The notes under the pieces were generated by a model. That model had not been told where the DNA came from. It saw only the letters and a list, made by a program, of their open reading frames with translations, and did not search any database. Shown in pieces: positions 33,545 through 41,743 of a stretch of 53,162 nt of DNA. This DNA comes from JAWLHJ01 sp039587535 (lineage in GTDB: Bacteria; Gemmatimonadota; Gemmatimonadetes; Longimicrobiales; Gaopeijiaceae), in contig JBDHIF010000018.1 of the NCBI GenBank assembly GCA_039587535.1, positions 1-53,162 of the forward strand. Direction: 5' to 3'. Both the position numbers and the translations under genes were made by a program. Numbering within the stretch: position 1 is the stretch's first letter; each line of letters begins with the position of its first letter.

Positions 33545-35119
33545 ATGGCGAACGATTCACAACTCCGGGCAGGCGAGATCAAAGACGTTCTGCTCAAGGA
33601 GATCGAGCGGTACGAGGAAGACCTCCAGGCCGAGGAAATCGGTGAAGTTCTGGAGGTGAAGGACGGTATCGCCCGTATCTACGGCCTCACCAAGGCAATG
33701 GCCTCGGAGATGCTGGAGATCACGTCCTCCGGGTCCGGGAAGACGGTCACCGCCCTGGCGCTGAACCTTGAGGAGGACAACATCGGCGCCGTCGTCATGG
33801 GTGAGTGGACCTCCCTCCACGAGGGTGATCAGGTCCGCCGGACCGGTCGCGTCCTCGACGTGAACGTCGGTGCGGGCTACCTGGGCCGTGTGGTGGATCC
33901 CCTGGGAGATCCGCTGGACGGAGACGGCCCGATCGACGGCATCGAGGGCCGACGACAGATCGATATCGTGGCACCCGGCATCGTGCTCCGGCAGCCGGTG
34001 AGCGAGCCCATGCAAACGGGCATCAAGGCCATCGACTCTATGATTCCGATCGGCCGAGGGCAGCGGGAGCTGATCATCGGTGACCGTGGTACCGGGAAGA
34101 CCGCCGTAGCGCTGGACACGATCATCAACCAAAAGGGCAAGGACGTCATCTGCATCTACTGCGCCGTGGGTCAGCGCGCGGGCAAGGTGCGGAACGTCGT
34201 AGAGACGCTCCGGGAACACGGCGCCCTCGACTACACGATCGTGGTAGCGGCCAACGCCTCGGACCCCGCACCGATGCAGTACATCGCCCCCTATTCGGCC
34301 ACCGCTATGGCCGAGCACTTCATGTGGCAGGGCAAGCACACGCTGGTGGTCTACGACGACCTCTCCAAGCAGGCGCAGGCCTATCGCCAGCTCTCCCTGG
34401 TCCTCCGCCGTCCTCCGGGACGCGAGGCCTACCCCGGGGACGTGTTCTACCTCCACTCGCGTCTGCTGGAGCGGGCCGCCAAGCTTTCCGACGAGCAGGG
34501 CGGGGGGTCGCTCACCGCGCTTCCCATCATCGAGACGCAGGCCGGAGACGTTTCGGCCTACATCCCGACGAACGTCATCTCCATCACCGACGGGCAGATC
34601 TTTCTGGAGCCCGACCTGTTCTTCTCGGGTGTGCGTCCGGCGGTGAATGTCGGAATCTCCGTATCCCGTGTGGGCGGATCGGCGCAGATCAAGGCCATGA
34701 AGAAGGTCGCCGGGCGTCTGCGCCTGGACCTGGCTCAGTACCGGGAGCTGGAGGCGTTCGCCCAGTTCGGCTCGGACCTGGACGCTGCGACGCAGCGGCA
34801 GCTGGCTCGTGGTGCCCGGACGGTAGAGCTGCTCAAGCAGCCGCAGTATCAGCCCATGCCGGTGGAGAACCAGGTGGCGGTGATCTACGCCGTGACCAAC
34901 GGATATGTCGACGAGGTGCCGATCGAACGGATGCGGGACTGGGAGCGGGGCTTTCACGAGCATCTCGCCGCCGCGCACTCCGACATCCTCACGGGCATCC
35001 GGGAAGGCAAGCAGCTCACTGATGAGATCGCTGAGAAGCTGAAGGCGGCCATCGAGGGGTTCACGGCGGCGTTCGAGGCCCAGTACGGCGCGGCCGAACC
35101 CGCGTCGGCGTCCGCCTGA
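33545..35119 (+). CDS. atpA: F0F1 ATP synthase subunit alpha
   Basis: Non-catalytic nucleotide-binding subunit of F1. 524 residues with P-loop GDRGTGKT (179-186), PIGRGQRELIIGD before it, and the alpha signature PAVNVGISVSRVGGSAQ. The N-terminal helix before EIGEVLEVKDGIARIYG is where delta binds. A small insertion SSGSGKT (about 60-66) in the beta-barrel resembles a P-loop by chance. It follows atpH after 33 bases. Confidence 0.97.
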   Translation: MANDSQLRAGEIKDVLLKEIERYEEDLQAEEIGEVLEVKDGIARIYGLTKAMASEMLEITSSGSGKTVTALALNLEEDNIGAVVMGEWTSLHEGDQVRRTGRVLDVNVGAGYLGRVVDPLGDPLDGDGPIDGIEGRRQIDIVAPGIVLRQPVSEPMQTGIKAIDSMIPIGRGQRELIIGDRGTGKTAVALDTIINQKGKDVICIYCAVGQRAGKVRNVVETLREHGALDYTIVVAANASDPAPMQYIAPYSATAMAEHFMWQGKHTLVVYDDLSKQAQAYRQLSLVLRRPPGREAYPGDVFYLHSRLLERAAKLSDEQGGGSLTALPIIETQAGDVSAYIPTNVISITDGQIFLEPDLFFSGVRPAVNVGISVSRVGGSAQIKAMKKVAGRLRLDLAQYRELEAFAQFGSDLDAATQRQLARGARTVELLKQPQYQPMPVENQVAVIYAVTNGYVDEVPIERMRDWERGFHEHLAAAHSDILTGIREGKQLTDEIAEKLKAAIEGFTAAFEAQYGAAEPASASA

Positions 35120-35136
35120 GCCGGGAGGACTGACAG

Positions 35137-35997
35137 GTGGCAGGGGCACGAGAGGTCAAGCGACGGATTCGATCTGTCGAGAACACGCGCCAGATCACGC
35201 GCACCATGGAGTTGGTGGCGACGTCGAAGCTGAAGCGCGCGACGGATAGAGTGTATGCCGCGCGTCCGTACGCCGACGCCCTGGAGGAAATCGTCGGCGG
35301 GCTCTACAGCCCTGAGCTTTCGGAGCGCTATCCCATCCTGCGCCAGCCTGAGGCGACGCGTCGCTCGGCGGTGCTGCTGTTGACCGCGAACAGGGGTCTG
35401 GCCGGGGCGTTCAACGCGAACCTCATCAAGGAAGCGAGGACGCTGCTGGAGCGCCTGCGGGGAGAGGGGATCGAGACCGAGCTCCACATCGGGGGAAAGA
35501 AGGGCATTGCGTACTTCCGGTTCCGCGGTGAGGAGATCCTCACGCAGCGTACGGACATCGGTGATCACCCGACGACCGAGGATGCGGAGTCGTTGGTGGG
35601 ACCCATTCGGGACCGCTTCGAGTCCGGCGAGCTCGACCAGGTCTATTTGGTGAGTTCGGAGTTCCGCTCCGCGATGTCTACGCCGCCCCGATCGGCGGAG
35701 TTGCTCCCCATACGCCCCGATGAGGGCGCGTCGTCGGCTGACGTCTACATGCTCTCCCCCGGGGGAGACGTCATCCTGGAGCGGATTCTCCCCGCCTTCG
35801 TGCGAAACGCCGTATACACCGCGCTGGTCGAGAACGCCGCGGCCGAGCAGGGGGCGCGCCGGAGCGCGATGAAGAGCGCCACCGACAACGCGGGTGACAT
35901 GTTGGAGAACCTCACGCGCTCCTACAACCGGGCCCGCCAGGCCCAGATCACGCAGGAGATCGCCGAGATCGTCGGCGGCTCCGCTGCACTCGAATAG
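35137..35997 (+). CDS. atpG: F0F1 ATP synthase subunit gamma
   Basis: Central rotor shaft. 286 residues with the conserved N-terminal helix REVKRRIRSVENTRQITRTMELV (here the pattern RIRSVENTRQITRTM), the Rossmann-like middle (TANRGLAGAFNANLI) and the C-terminal helix SARRSAMKSATDNAGDM-like block. GTG at 35137 with GGGAGGA (35123-35129) upstream. It lies between atpA and atpD as usual. Confidence 0.95.
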   Translation: MAGAREVKRRIRSVENTRQITRTMELVATSKLKRATDRVYAARPYADALEEIVGGLYSPELSERYPILRQPEATRRSAVLLLTANRGLAGAFNANLIKEARTLLERLRGEGIETELHIGGKKGIAYFRFRGEEILTQRTDIGDHPTTEDAESLVGPIRDRFESGELDQVYLVSSEFRSAMSTPPRSAELLPIRPDEGASSADVYMLSPGGDVILERILPAFVRNAVYTALVENAAAEQGARRSAMKSATDNAGDMLENLTRSYNRARQAQITQEIAEIVGGSAALE

Positions 35998-36018
35998 ACG
36001 GGTCCACAGGTTATCACC

Positions 36019-37455
36019 ATGGCTGATCAGAATATCGGAAGTGTCGTCCAGGTCATCGGTCCGGTGCTCGACGTCGAGTTCGACGCAGAGCACCTGCCGG
36101 AGATCTACAACGCCCTGGAGCTTACGGGCACGAACGAGGCGGGGCAGGAGATCTCCCTGGTGGCCGAAGTGCAGCAGCACATCGGTCGTGGCCAGGTGCG
36201 GGCGGTCTCCATGTCGTCCACTGACGGCGTCACTCGCGGCATGGCGGCTCGGGACACCGGTGCCTCCATCTCTGTGCCCGTGGGCGAGCCCGCCCTGGGG
36301 CGTATCCTCAACGTGCTCGGCGATCCGGTGGACGAGATGGGCCCGGTGGGTGGCGAGCAGGCTGCCGACGTGGAACGGTGGCCGATCCACCGCCTCGCTC
36401 CGAAGTTCGACCAGCTCGATCCGAAGACCGAGATCTTCGAGACCGGGATCAAGGTCGTGGATCTTCTGGCCCCCTATGTGAAGGGTGGGAAGACCGGCCT
36501 GTTCGGCGGCGCCGGGGTGGGCAAGACCGTCATCATTCAGGAGCTCATCAACAACATCGCCATGGAGCACGGCGGACGTTCCGTCTTCTGTGGCGTGGGT
36601 GAGCGTACGCGTGAAGGCAACGATCTCTGGCTGGAGTTCAAGGAGGCCGGCGTGCTCGGCTCCACGGCTCTCGTGTACGGCCAGATGAATGAGCCACCGG
36701 GAGCGCGTCTCCGCGTGGGCCTGTCCGGCCTGACCATGGCGGAGTACTTCCGCGACGTGGAAGGCCAGGACGTGCTGCTGTTCATCGACAACATTTTCCG
36801 GTTCACCCAGGCAGGCTCGGAGGTGTCGGCGCTGTTGGGACGGATGCCGTCCGCGGTAGGATACCAGCCGACGCTGGGCACCGAGATGGGTGAGCTTCAG
36901 GAGCGCATCACTTCCACGTCCAAGGGCTCCATCACGTCGGTGCAGGCGATCTACGTCCCCGCCGACGACCTCACGGACCCTGCGCCGGCCACGGCGTTCA
37001 CTCACCTGGATGCTACGACGGTGCTGTCCCGCGCCATTTCCGAGCAGGGCATCTACCCCGCGGTGGACCCGCTCGACTCCACTTCAAGGATCATGGATCC
37101 GCAGTTCGTGGGCGAGCGTCACTACAAGGTGGCTACCGACGTACAGGCCATCCTGCAGCGTTACAAGGATCTGCAGGACATCATCGCGATTCTCGGAATG
37201 GATGAGCTCACCGAGGAAGACAAGGTCATCGTAGGACGGGCGCGCCGCATCCAGCGCTTCCTCTCGCAGCCGTTCTTCGTGGCAGAGCAGTTCACCGGGC
37301 TGTCAGGCAAGTATGTGAAGCTCGATGAGACCATCGAGTCCTTCGAGCGGGTAGCGGCCGGTGAGTTCGACCACCTGCCTGAGCAGGCCTTCTACATGGC
37401 GGGTGGCATCGACGACGTGATCGCCGCCGCCGAGAAGATGCAGGCCGAGGGTTGA
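36019..37455 (+). CDS. atpD: F0F1 ATP synthase subunit beta
   Basis: Catalytic subunit. 478 residues: P-loop GGAGVGKT (163-170), catalytic Glu in GVGERTREGNDLW, beta signature PAVDPLDSTSR, and the lever motif DELTEEDK in place of DELSEED. FIDNIFRFTQAGSEVSALLGRMPSAVGYQPTL contains the Walker B Asp. The next gene, atpC, starts at the stop. Confidence 0.97.
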   Translation: MADQNIGSVVQVIGPVLDVEFDAEHLPEIYNALELTGTNEAGQEISLVAEVQQHIGRGQVRAVSMSSTDGVTRGMAARDTGASISVPVGEPALGRILNVLGDPVDEMGPVGGEQAADVERWPIHRLAPKFDQLDPKTEIFETGIKVVDLLAPYVKGGKTGLFGGAGVGKTVIIQELINNIAMEHGGRSVFCGVGERTREGNDLWLEFKEAGVLGSTALVYGQMNEPPGARLRVGLSGLTMAEYFRDVEGQDVLLFIDNIFRFTQAGSEVSALLGRMPSAVGYQPTLGTEMGELQERITSTSKGSITSVQAIYVPADDLTDPAPATAFTHLDATTVLSRAISEQGIYPAVDPLDSTSRIMDPQFVGERHYKVATDVQAILQRYKDLQDIIAILGMDELTEEDKVIVGRARRIQRFLSQPFFVAEQFTGLSGKYVKLDETIESFERVAAGEFDHLPEQAFYMAGGIDDVIAAAEKMQAEG

Positions 37456-37457
37456 TC

Positions 37458-37775
37458 GTGGCCGCCTCACTTCAGGTCCAGGTCGTGTCGCCCAGCCGGG
37501 TGGTGTTCGAAGGACCGGCCTCGGCACTGGTGGCTCCGTCGTGGGACGGTCAGATCGGTGTGCTGCCGGGCCATGCCCCGATGCTTGCCCTACTCGGCCA
37601 GGGTCCGCTCAACTTGGAGCGCCCCGGTGGTGGAAGCGACACGTTTCACGTGGCCGGTGGTGTGCTCAAGGTGGAGAGCAACGTGGTGACGCTGCTCACG
37701 GAGTATGCCGGGGAAGACCCGCTCGACGAGATTCCCGAGGGGATGGCGCTCGAGGTGGAGGATCTGGACGCCTGA
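37458..37775 (+). CDS. atpC: F0F1 ATP synthase subunit epsilon, beta-sandwich only
   Basis: 105 residues covering only the N-terminal beta-sandwich (QVQVVSPSRVVFEGPAS, GVLPGHAPMLALLGQGPL); the C-terminal two-helix domain that can inhibit ATP hydrolysis in E. coli and Bacillus is absent, and the gene ends in an acidic tail EVEDLDA. I select GTG 37458, since GAGGG (37447-37451) is six bases upstream; TTG 37452 is possible. A terminator follows. Confidence 0.92.
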   Translation: MAASLQVQVVSPSRVVFEGPASALVAPSWDGQIGVLPGHAPMLALLGQGPLNLERPGGGSDTFHVAGGVLKVESNVVTLLTEYAGEDPLDEIPEGMALEVEDLDA

Positions 37776-37800
37776 CGGTGCGCTCCGCTCCGACGGTGGA

Positions 37801-37849
37801 GGCGGGCGGGCGCGGAGGCGCCTGCCCGCCTGTTTGATTCTACCTTTTT
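37801..37849 (+). terminator. Intrinsic terminator of the atp operon
   Basis: A 13-bp stem (37801-37813 with 37818-37830, one G:U pair) closed by a 4-base loop GGAG, followed by TGTTTGATT and TTTTT up to 37849. It stands 26 bases after atpC and before the PHP gene, so it marks the operon end. The same T-rich bases might also hold the PHP gene's promoter. Confidence 0.85.
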
Positions 37850-37887
37850 GCGTCGGGCAGGTGGCACCTGAGGGAGGACTAGGCGGT

Positions 37888-38706
37888 ATGAAGCTCGACC
37901 TGCATATGCACACCAACGCGTCCGACGGCGCTTGGCCCCCCGAGGCCGTGGTGCGTGAGGCCGGACTGCGGGGACTCGACGTGATCGCGGTCACCGACCA
38001 CGATACCACGGCGGGGTACTCGGAGGCGGTACAGGTGGGAGCCGAGGTGGACGTGCAGGTCATTCCGGCCTTGGAGGTGAGCTCCAGCCACGGAGGTCGG
38101 GATATTCACGTCCTGGGCTACTTCGTGGACCCCGACGCGCGAACGCTGAGGGCTCACGAGAGCCGGGCTTTGGGGCGGAGAGAATCCCGGATGCTTGAGA
38201 TGCTCGACAGGCTGTCGGGGATGGGCATCGATGTACCGTTCGAGGCCGTGGAGCGGGCAGCCGGGCCGGATCGGGTGGCGCTCGGGCGTCCGCACCTCGC
38301 CCAGGCGCTGGTGGCAGAGGGACATGTGGACAGCGTGCAGGAGGCCTTCAACACCCTGATCGCCGACGGCGGGCCCGCGTTCGTCGCCATGCATTTGCTC
38401 ACACCGATGGACGCCATCCGGGTCATCGAGGAAGCGGGAGGGATCCCGGTCTGGGCCCATCCGCCGACAGACCTCATCGACGCACTGGTCGGGCCCATGA
38501 TCGAAGCGGGACTGCGCGGAATGGAAGTGTATCGTCCGCGGAACCGCAGAGATCTGGTTCTCCGGCTCGAGAGAATCTGCCAGACCACCGGGCTGTTCCC
38601 CACCGGGGGGTCGGATTGGCACGGACCTGCCCAAGGAGCTGTGCTCGGTGACTTCTACATCACCGCGGACGACGTGGAGGCGTTTCTGGAGGCCGGGGAC
38701 CTCTGA
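37888..38706 (+). CDS. PHP-domain phosphoesterase (YciV/TrpH-like)
   Basis: Metal-dependent phosphoesterase of the polymerase/histidinol phosphatase fold; relatives include RNase AM and 3',5'-nucleotide bisphosphate phosphatase. 272 residues with the four PHP motifs: HMHTNASDG (6-14), TDHDT, GRPHLAQAL with the inner His, and GGSDWHG near the end, plus IHVLGYF. GGGAGGA before ATG 37888 decides the start; an upstream open frame runs through the terminator and is rejected. It ends 16 bases from the converging thiE. Confidence 0.88.
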   Translation: MKLDLHMHTNASDGAWPPEAVVREAGLRGLDVIAVTDHDTTAGYSEAVQVGAEVDVQVIPALEVSSSHGGRDIHVLGYFVDPDARTLRAHESRALGRRESRMLEMLDRLSGMGIDVPFEAVERAAGPDRVALGRPHLAQALVAEGHVDSVQEAFNTLIADGGPAFVAMHLLTPMDAIRVIEEAGGIPVWAHPPTDLIDALVGPMIEAGLRGMEVYRPRNRRDLVLRLERICQTTGLFPTGGSDWHGPAQGAVLGDFYITADDVEAFLEAGDL

Positions 38707-38722
38707 CGGAGCTCGACGGCCG

Positions 38723-39388
38723 TCACTCCCAGGGGGTCAGGAGTCGACGGACCTGAGCGGCAGGGTCCGATGCCTGCATGACGGCGCCGATTACGGCGAC
38801 GCCCGCCGCGCCGACCGCGGCCACGTCCGGGGCCTGAGTCGGCCCGATACCGCCGATGCCGACCACGGGGACCGACACCGAAGCCACCACCCTCTGGAGT
38901 CCTCCTGGTCCGATCGATTCCCCGGCGTCGGGCTTCGATGAGGTCGGATACACCGTTCCACAGCCGAGATAGTCTGCTCCTTCTCGTGTCGCAGCCCTCG
39001 CCTCGGTCGGAGAATCCGTGGAGTACCCGATCAGGAAGCCGTCCGGAACGATCTCCCGAGCCATCGACACGGGGATGTCGTCGGGGCCCAGGTGCACGCC
39101 GTCTGCTTCAAGGGCGAGGGCCACGTCGAGACGATCATTGACGAAGAACAAAGCGCCGGCCGCACGGGTGAGCTCCCGCAGGTCGCGTCCGAGCGCCAGC
39201 AGCTCCCTGCCGGTAGCCTCCTTGTCCCTCAGCTGTACTGACGGTGCGCCGGCGGTCAGTGCCGCCTCCACCACCGAGGTTACAGAGCGCGGCGCGGCAA
39301 GCTTCCGGTCGGTGATGACGATGAGGCGAAGCCGTTCGCCCAGGCCGCCTGCACTCGGGTCAGGAGCGCCCCGAGTCACCGGCCTCAC
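38723..39388 (-). CDS. thiE: Thiamine-phosphate synthase
   Basis: Joins HMP-PP and thiazole phosphate to thiamin phosphate. 221 residues in a TIM barrel: LIVITDRKL, VQLRDKEA, FFVNDRLDVALALEADGVHLG (conserved NDR and GVHLG), GTVYPTSSKP and VGIGGIGP. GTG 39388 has AGAGG seven bases upstream and gives a usual N-terminus; it lies inside the end of mltG, overlapping by 29 bases. Last gene of the V4R-ruvX-mltG-thiE run; thiD is in another operon. Confidence 0.93.
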   Translation of the reverse strand: MRPVTRGAPDPSAGGLGERLRLIVITDRKLAAPRSVTSVVEAALTAGAPSVQLRDKEATGRELLALGRDLRELTRAAGALFFVNDRLDVALALEADGVHLGPDDIPVSMAREIVPDGFLIGYSTDSPTEARAATREGADYLGCGTVYPTSSKPDAGESIGPGGLQRVVASVSVPVVGIGGIGPTQAPDVAAVGAAGVAVIGAVMQASDPAAQVRRLLTPWE

Positions 39389-40352
39389 GCATCCTCTGGG
39401 ACTCGGCCTTGGCACGGTTGTGGTCGGCTAGAGACCGCGTGAAAACGTGCGACCCGTCGGGGCGGGCCACGAAGTAGAGATAGTCGCCCTCAGGGGCCAG
39501 CGCCGCTTCGATGGCGAGCTCCCCGGGTGCGCCGATAGGACCCGGCGGGAGACCACCCTGGGTGTAGGTGTTGTAGGGACTGTCGGCTACCGAGTCGATG
39601 GCGGCGTAGAGGAGCCGATCCCTGGGCCCGCCGAGGGCGTACAGGACGGTAGGGTCGGCCTGGAGGAGCCATCCGAGCTCTAGCCGCCGATGATACACAC
39701 CCGAGATCGTCGGCATCTCGTCGACCTGACGCGCTTCCGCCTGGATGATGGAAGCCAACGTCACTGCTTCACGCTCGGTCATGTCCAGTTCAGCGAGTCT
39801 GGCACGGCGCTCCGGTGTCCACGCAGCCCGATATCGATCCGTCATGGCCCGAAGGATGGTGCTCACTCTGGTCCCGGACGCGAACCGGTACGTGTCGGGA
39901 AAAAGGTAGCCCTCGACCGTGGGGCCCGGCACCTCCAGTTCGTCCGCCAGCTGGCTATGCTCCAGGCGAGCCATCACGGAGTCCGAGGGTACTCCGGATA
40001 CCTCTGCGATGCGGGGCGCCATCTGCCGTAGCGTGAAGCCCTCGGGGATCGTCATCGCCACGGTCATGACCTCCCCTCGAGTGAGGCTTCGCAGGATGGC
40101 GTTCCATGAGCTCCCGACATCCAATGCATATCGACCCGCCCGGATCTCTCGATCGGCACCGCGCAAGCGTGCGTACAGGGCGAACAGGCCTGGCCTTCGC
40201 ACGATACCCCGACCTTCGAGGGTATCCATCACCTCAGAAAAACCCGCACCGGCCGGCACCGACAGCTCCACCGTCGGCCCCTCGGATCCGCAGGCGGCGA
40301 CAGCCGCTGCCAACAATAGGGTGCCGGCGGAGGCACGTATGGAAGACTTCAT
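39360..40352 (-). CDS. mltG: Endolytic murein transglycosylase MltG with lipoprotein signal
   Basis: Cuts nascent glycan strands and so ends peptidoglycan polymerisation. 330 residues (YceG family): EGYLFPDTYRF, the catalytic-Glu block ASIIQAEARQ, LQADPTVLYALG, NTYTQGGLPPGPI, and FVARPDGSHVF. E. coli MltG is anchored by an N-terminal helix; here the N-terminus reads LLLAAAVAAC with Cys21, a clear lipobox, so it is probably lipid-anchored. It overlaps ruvX by four bases; ruvX-mltG adjacency is common. Confidence 0.94.
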   Translation of the reverse strand: MKSSIRASAGTLLLAAAVAACGSEGPTVELSVPAGAGFSEVMDTLEGRGIVRRPGLFALYARLRGADREIRAGRYALDVGSSWNAILRSLTRGEVMTVAMTIPEGFTLRQMAPRIAEVSGVPSDSVMARLEHSQLADELEVPGPTVEGYLFPDTYRFASGTRVSTILRAMTDRYRAAWTPERRARLAELDMTEREAVTLASIIQAEARQVDEMPTISGVYHRRLELGWLLQADPTVLYALGGPRDRLLYAAIDSVADSPYNTYTQGGLPPGPIGAPGELAIEAALAPEGDYLYFVARPDGSHVFTRSLADHNRAKAESQRMREAGDSGRS

Positions 40353-40783
40353 CTCCTCGCCTCGCTTCCGTCCAACCAGGATTGAAGGATGAGCTGAGCA
40401 GCGCCGGCGTCGACGCGGCCCTTGTCGCGTCGGGCCGATCGAGACAGGCCAACCGCACGCATCGCCCGTTCCGCCCTCACAGAGGTCATTCGCTCATCGA
40501 CAAAGGACACGGGCACGCCGAGCTTGCCTGCAAGTTTCTCGCCCATAGCCCGTACCGCCGCACACCAGTCGTTCTCCTCCCCCGAGAGTTCCAGGGGTAG
40601 CCCCACGACGATACGGCGCACACCCAACTCCCGTGCGGTCCTGGCGATCTTCTCGAGAGGGGGCCGCTTCCCCGTGCGTCGCTTCACGGTCTCGAGCGGT
40701 GTCGCGATGGTACGCGTGGGGTCGCTCACGGCCAGACCGATGCGTTTCTCGCCAAAGTCGACGCCGAGAATCCGTTCTTCCAT
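40349..40783 (-). CDS. ruvX: RuvX/YqgF Holliday junction resolvase-like protein
   Basis: RNase H-fold nuclease acting in 16S rRNA 5' processing and perhaps recombination. 144 residues: GVDFGEKRIGLAVSD (active Asp9), VGLPLELSG, VDERMTSV and GRVDAGAAQLILQSWLD, which carry the other acidic residues. ATG 40783 gives the standard N-terminus; a frame open for about 300 bases upstream is antisense-like noise within the V4R gene. ATGA overlap with mltG. Confidence 0.94.
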   Translation of the reverse strand: MEERILGVDFGEKRIGLAVSDPTRTIATPLETVKRRTGKRPPLEKIARTARELGVRRIVVGLPLELSGEENDWCAAVRAMGEKLAGKLGVPVSFVDERMTSVRAERAMRAVGLSRSARRDKGRVDAGAAQLILQSWLDGSEARR

Positions 40784-40796
40784 GGTCCCAGCGCGA

Positions 40797-41381
40797 TCAG
40801 AGCGCCTCGAGGGCGCCGTCGAGGTCTGCTCCGTGTAGGAGATGGTCGTAGAGATCGTGAATGACGGCTTCGGAGCCGAAGGCGAAACAGCATTCTTCGT
40901 CGCCGCGTCCCCGACAGGTGACCTCGAGGACGGCCAGGCGTCCCCCGGCCAGCTCCGAGAGCAGCCCCGCCAGGAAACCCGTGCTGAACGAGCAGCTGCT
41001 CTCGGGCTCCGGTTGGTCGGCGTTGGCTTCCGCCCAGTCCGGGGACCGCAAGAGGCCCACTCCCGGGTGCTTCGGATCATGCTCCAGCGCGCCCCAACCG
41101 CGCTGACGGAAGAACTGCCCCACGCGCTCCCAGAAGCCTCGGGTGCCCATGTCCATCAACGACCCATCCCGGGCACCGGGATGCAGGGCCTCGACCGCGT
41201 CCACCCCCGAGGTGTAGCCTGCCTGGTGGAGGGCCCGCACAGCGGGAAGGGTTCCCATCTCCTTCTCCAGCTCGCGACGGAGTGCCGTGAACACCTGAAC
41301 TGGCACCACGATTTCCGGTGTGCTCGCGACTCTCGCGATCAAGCGGTCCCCCTCTCCTAGTCCGTGTCCGATCCGTTTCAC
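40797..41381 (-). CDS. V4R (4-vinyl reductase) domain protein
   Basis: 194 residues. The C-terminal half (about 115-185) is a V4R domain: Cys in SSCSFSTGFLAGLLSEL, then VTCRGRGDEECCFAFG with four Cys in total close together. V4R modules bind small hydrophobic ligands and are found in BchJ, XylR/DmpR regulators and stand-alone proteins; the cysteines may hold metal. The N-terminal half is helical (FTALRREL...) and could be a second, sensor-related segment. No DNA-binding domain is seen, so a ligand-binding role is likely but unproven. GTG start at 41381; 13 bases before ruvX; divergent from the YtxH gene. Confidence 0.8.
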   Translation of the reverse strand: MKRIGHGLGEGDRLIARVASTPEIVVPVQVFTALRRELEKEMGTLPAVRALHQAGYTSGVDAVEALHPGARDGSLMDMGTRGFWERVGQFFRQRGWGALEHDPKHPGVGLLRSPDWAEANADQPEPESSCSFSTGFLAGLLSELAGGRLAVLEVTCRGRGDEECCFAFGSEAVIHDLYDHLLHGADLDGALEAL

Positions 41382-41471
41382 GTCCGCGCTGTACCCTCGG
41401 TACCCGCGGGATATCGCTTAGATTTACATAGCAATATACATCGCAGACGCCCTTCTCGAACGGGAGCATCC
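41382..41471. promoter_or_regulatory. AT-rich divergent promoter region (V4R gene / YtxH gene)
   Basis: Ninety bases shared by two divergent genes. Bases 41411-41440 are far richer in A/T than anything around (ATATCGCTTAGATTTACATA). TAGATT at 41419-41424 can be a plus-strand -10 element; no exact -35 partner is visible. GGGAG lies upstream of the plus-strand ATG at 41472. The region may be a target of a regulator that controls both directions. Confidence 0.4.
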
Positions 41472-41714
41472 ATGGATTACGAGAACGATACACGGGTCAG
41501 CTTCATGTCAGGTCTCCTGCTGGGAGTCGTCATCGGTGCGAGCTTCGCCCTGCTGACCGCCCCCGAGCCGGGTCGGAAGACCCGTCGTCGCATCCGGCGT
41601 TCAGCACGGGACCTCAGAGGGTCGGCCGAAGACCGTTGGGAGGACCTGGCTGACGACGTCCGTGGGCGTGTGGACGACGCGCTCCGGGGCGCACGGGCGA
41701 AGCTCGGGCATTGA
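41472..41714 (+). CDS. YtxH-like small membrane protein
   Basis: 80 residues: short acidic N-terminus, one membrane helix (about 12-30, SGLLLGVVIGASFALLTAP), then PEPGRKTRRRIRRSARDL, as in the YtxH/gas-vesicle-like stress family (GxxxGxxxGLLxAPxxG), and a charged coiled-coil tail. Family members are general-stress envelope proteins of unknown biochemical function. The gene ends at a TTGA junction with the pyrimidine phosphorylase. Confidence 0.75.
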   Translation: MDYENDTRVSFMSGLLLGVVIGASFALLTAPEPGRKTRRRIRRSARDLRGSAEDRWEDLADDVRGRVDDALRGARAKLGH

Positions 41715-41743
41715 CCACGGCCGGCCGGTCCGCGCCCGGCCAA

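Noticed and set aside
33722..33745. Second P-loop in atpA (SGSGKT)
   Set aside because: It is in the N-terminal beta-barrel, where the family has a short loop; the true P-loop is GDRGTGKT at residues 179-186.
33557..37005. Very long minus-strand open frames opposite atpA, atpG and atpD (over 500 codons each)
   Set aside because: They mirror highly conserved ATP synthase genes; in high-GC DNA the antisense frame is often free of stops. Their translations are Arg/His/Gly-rich and match no family.
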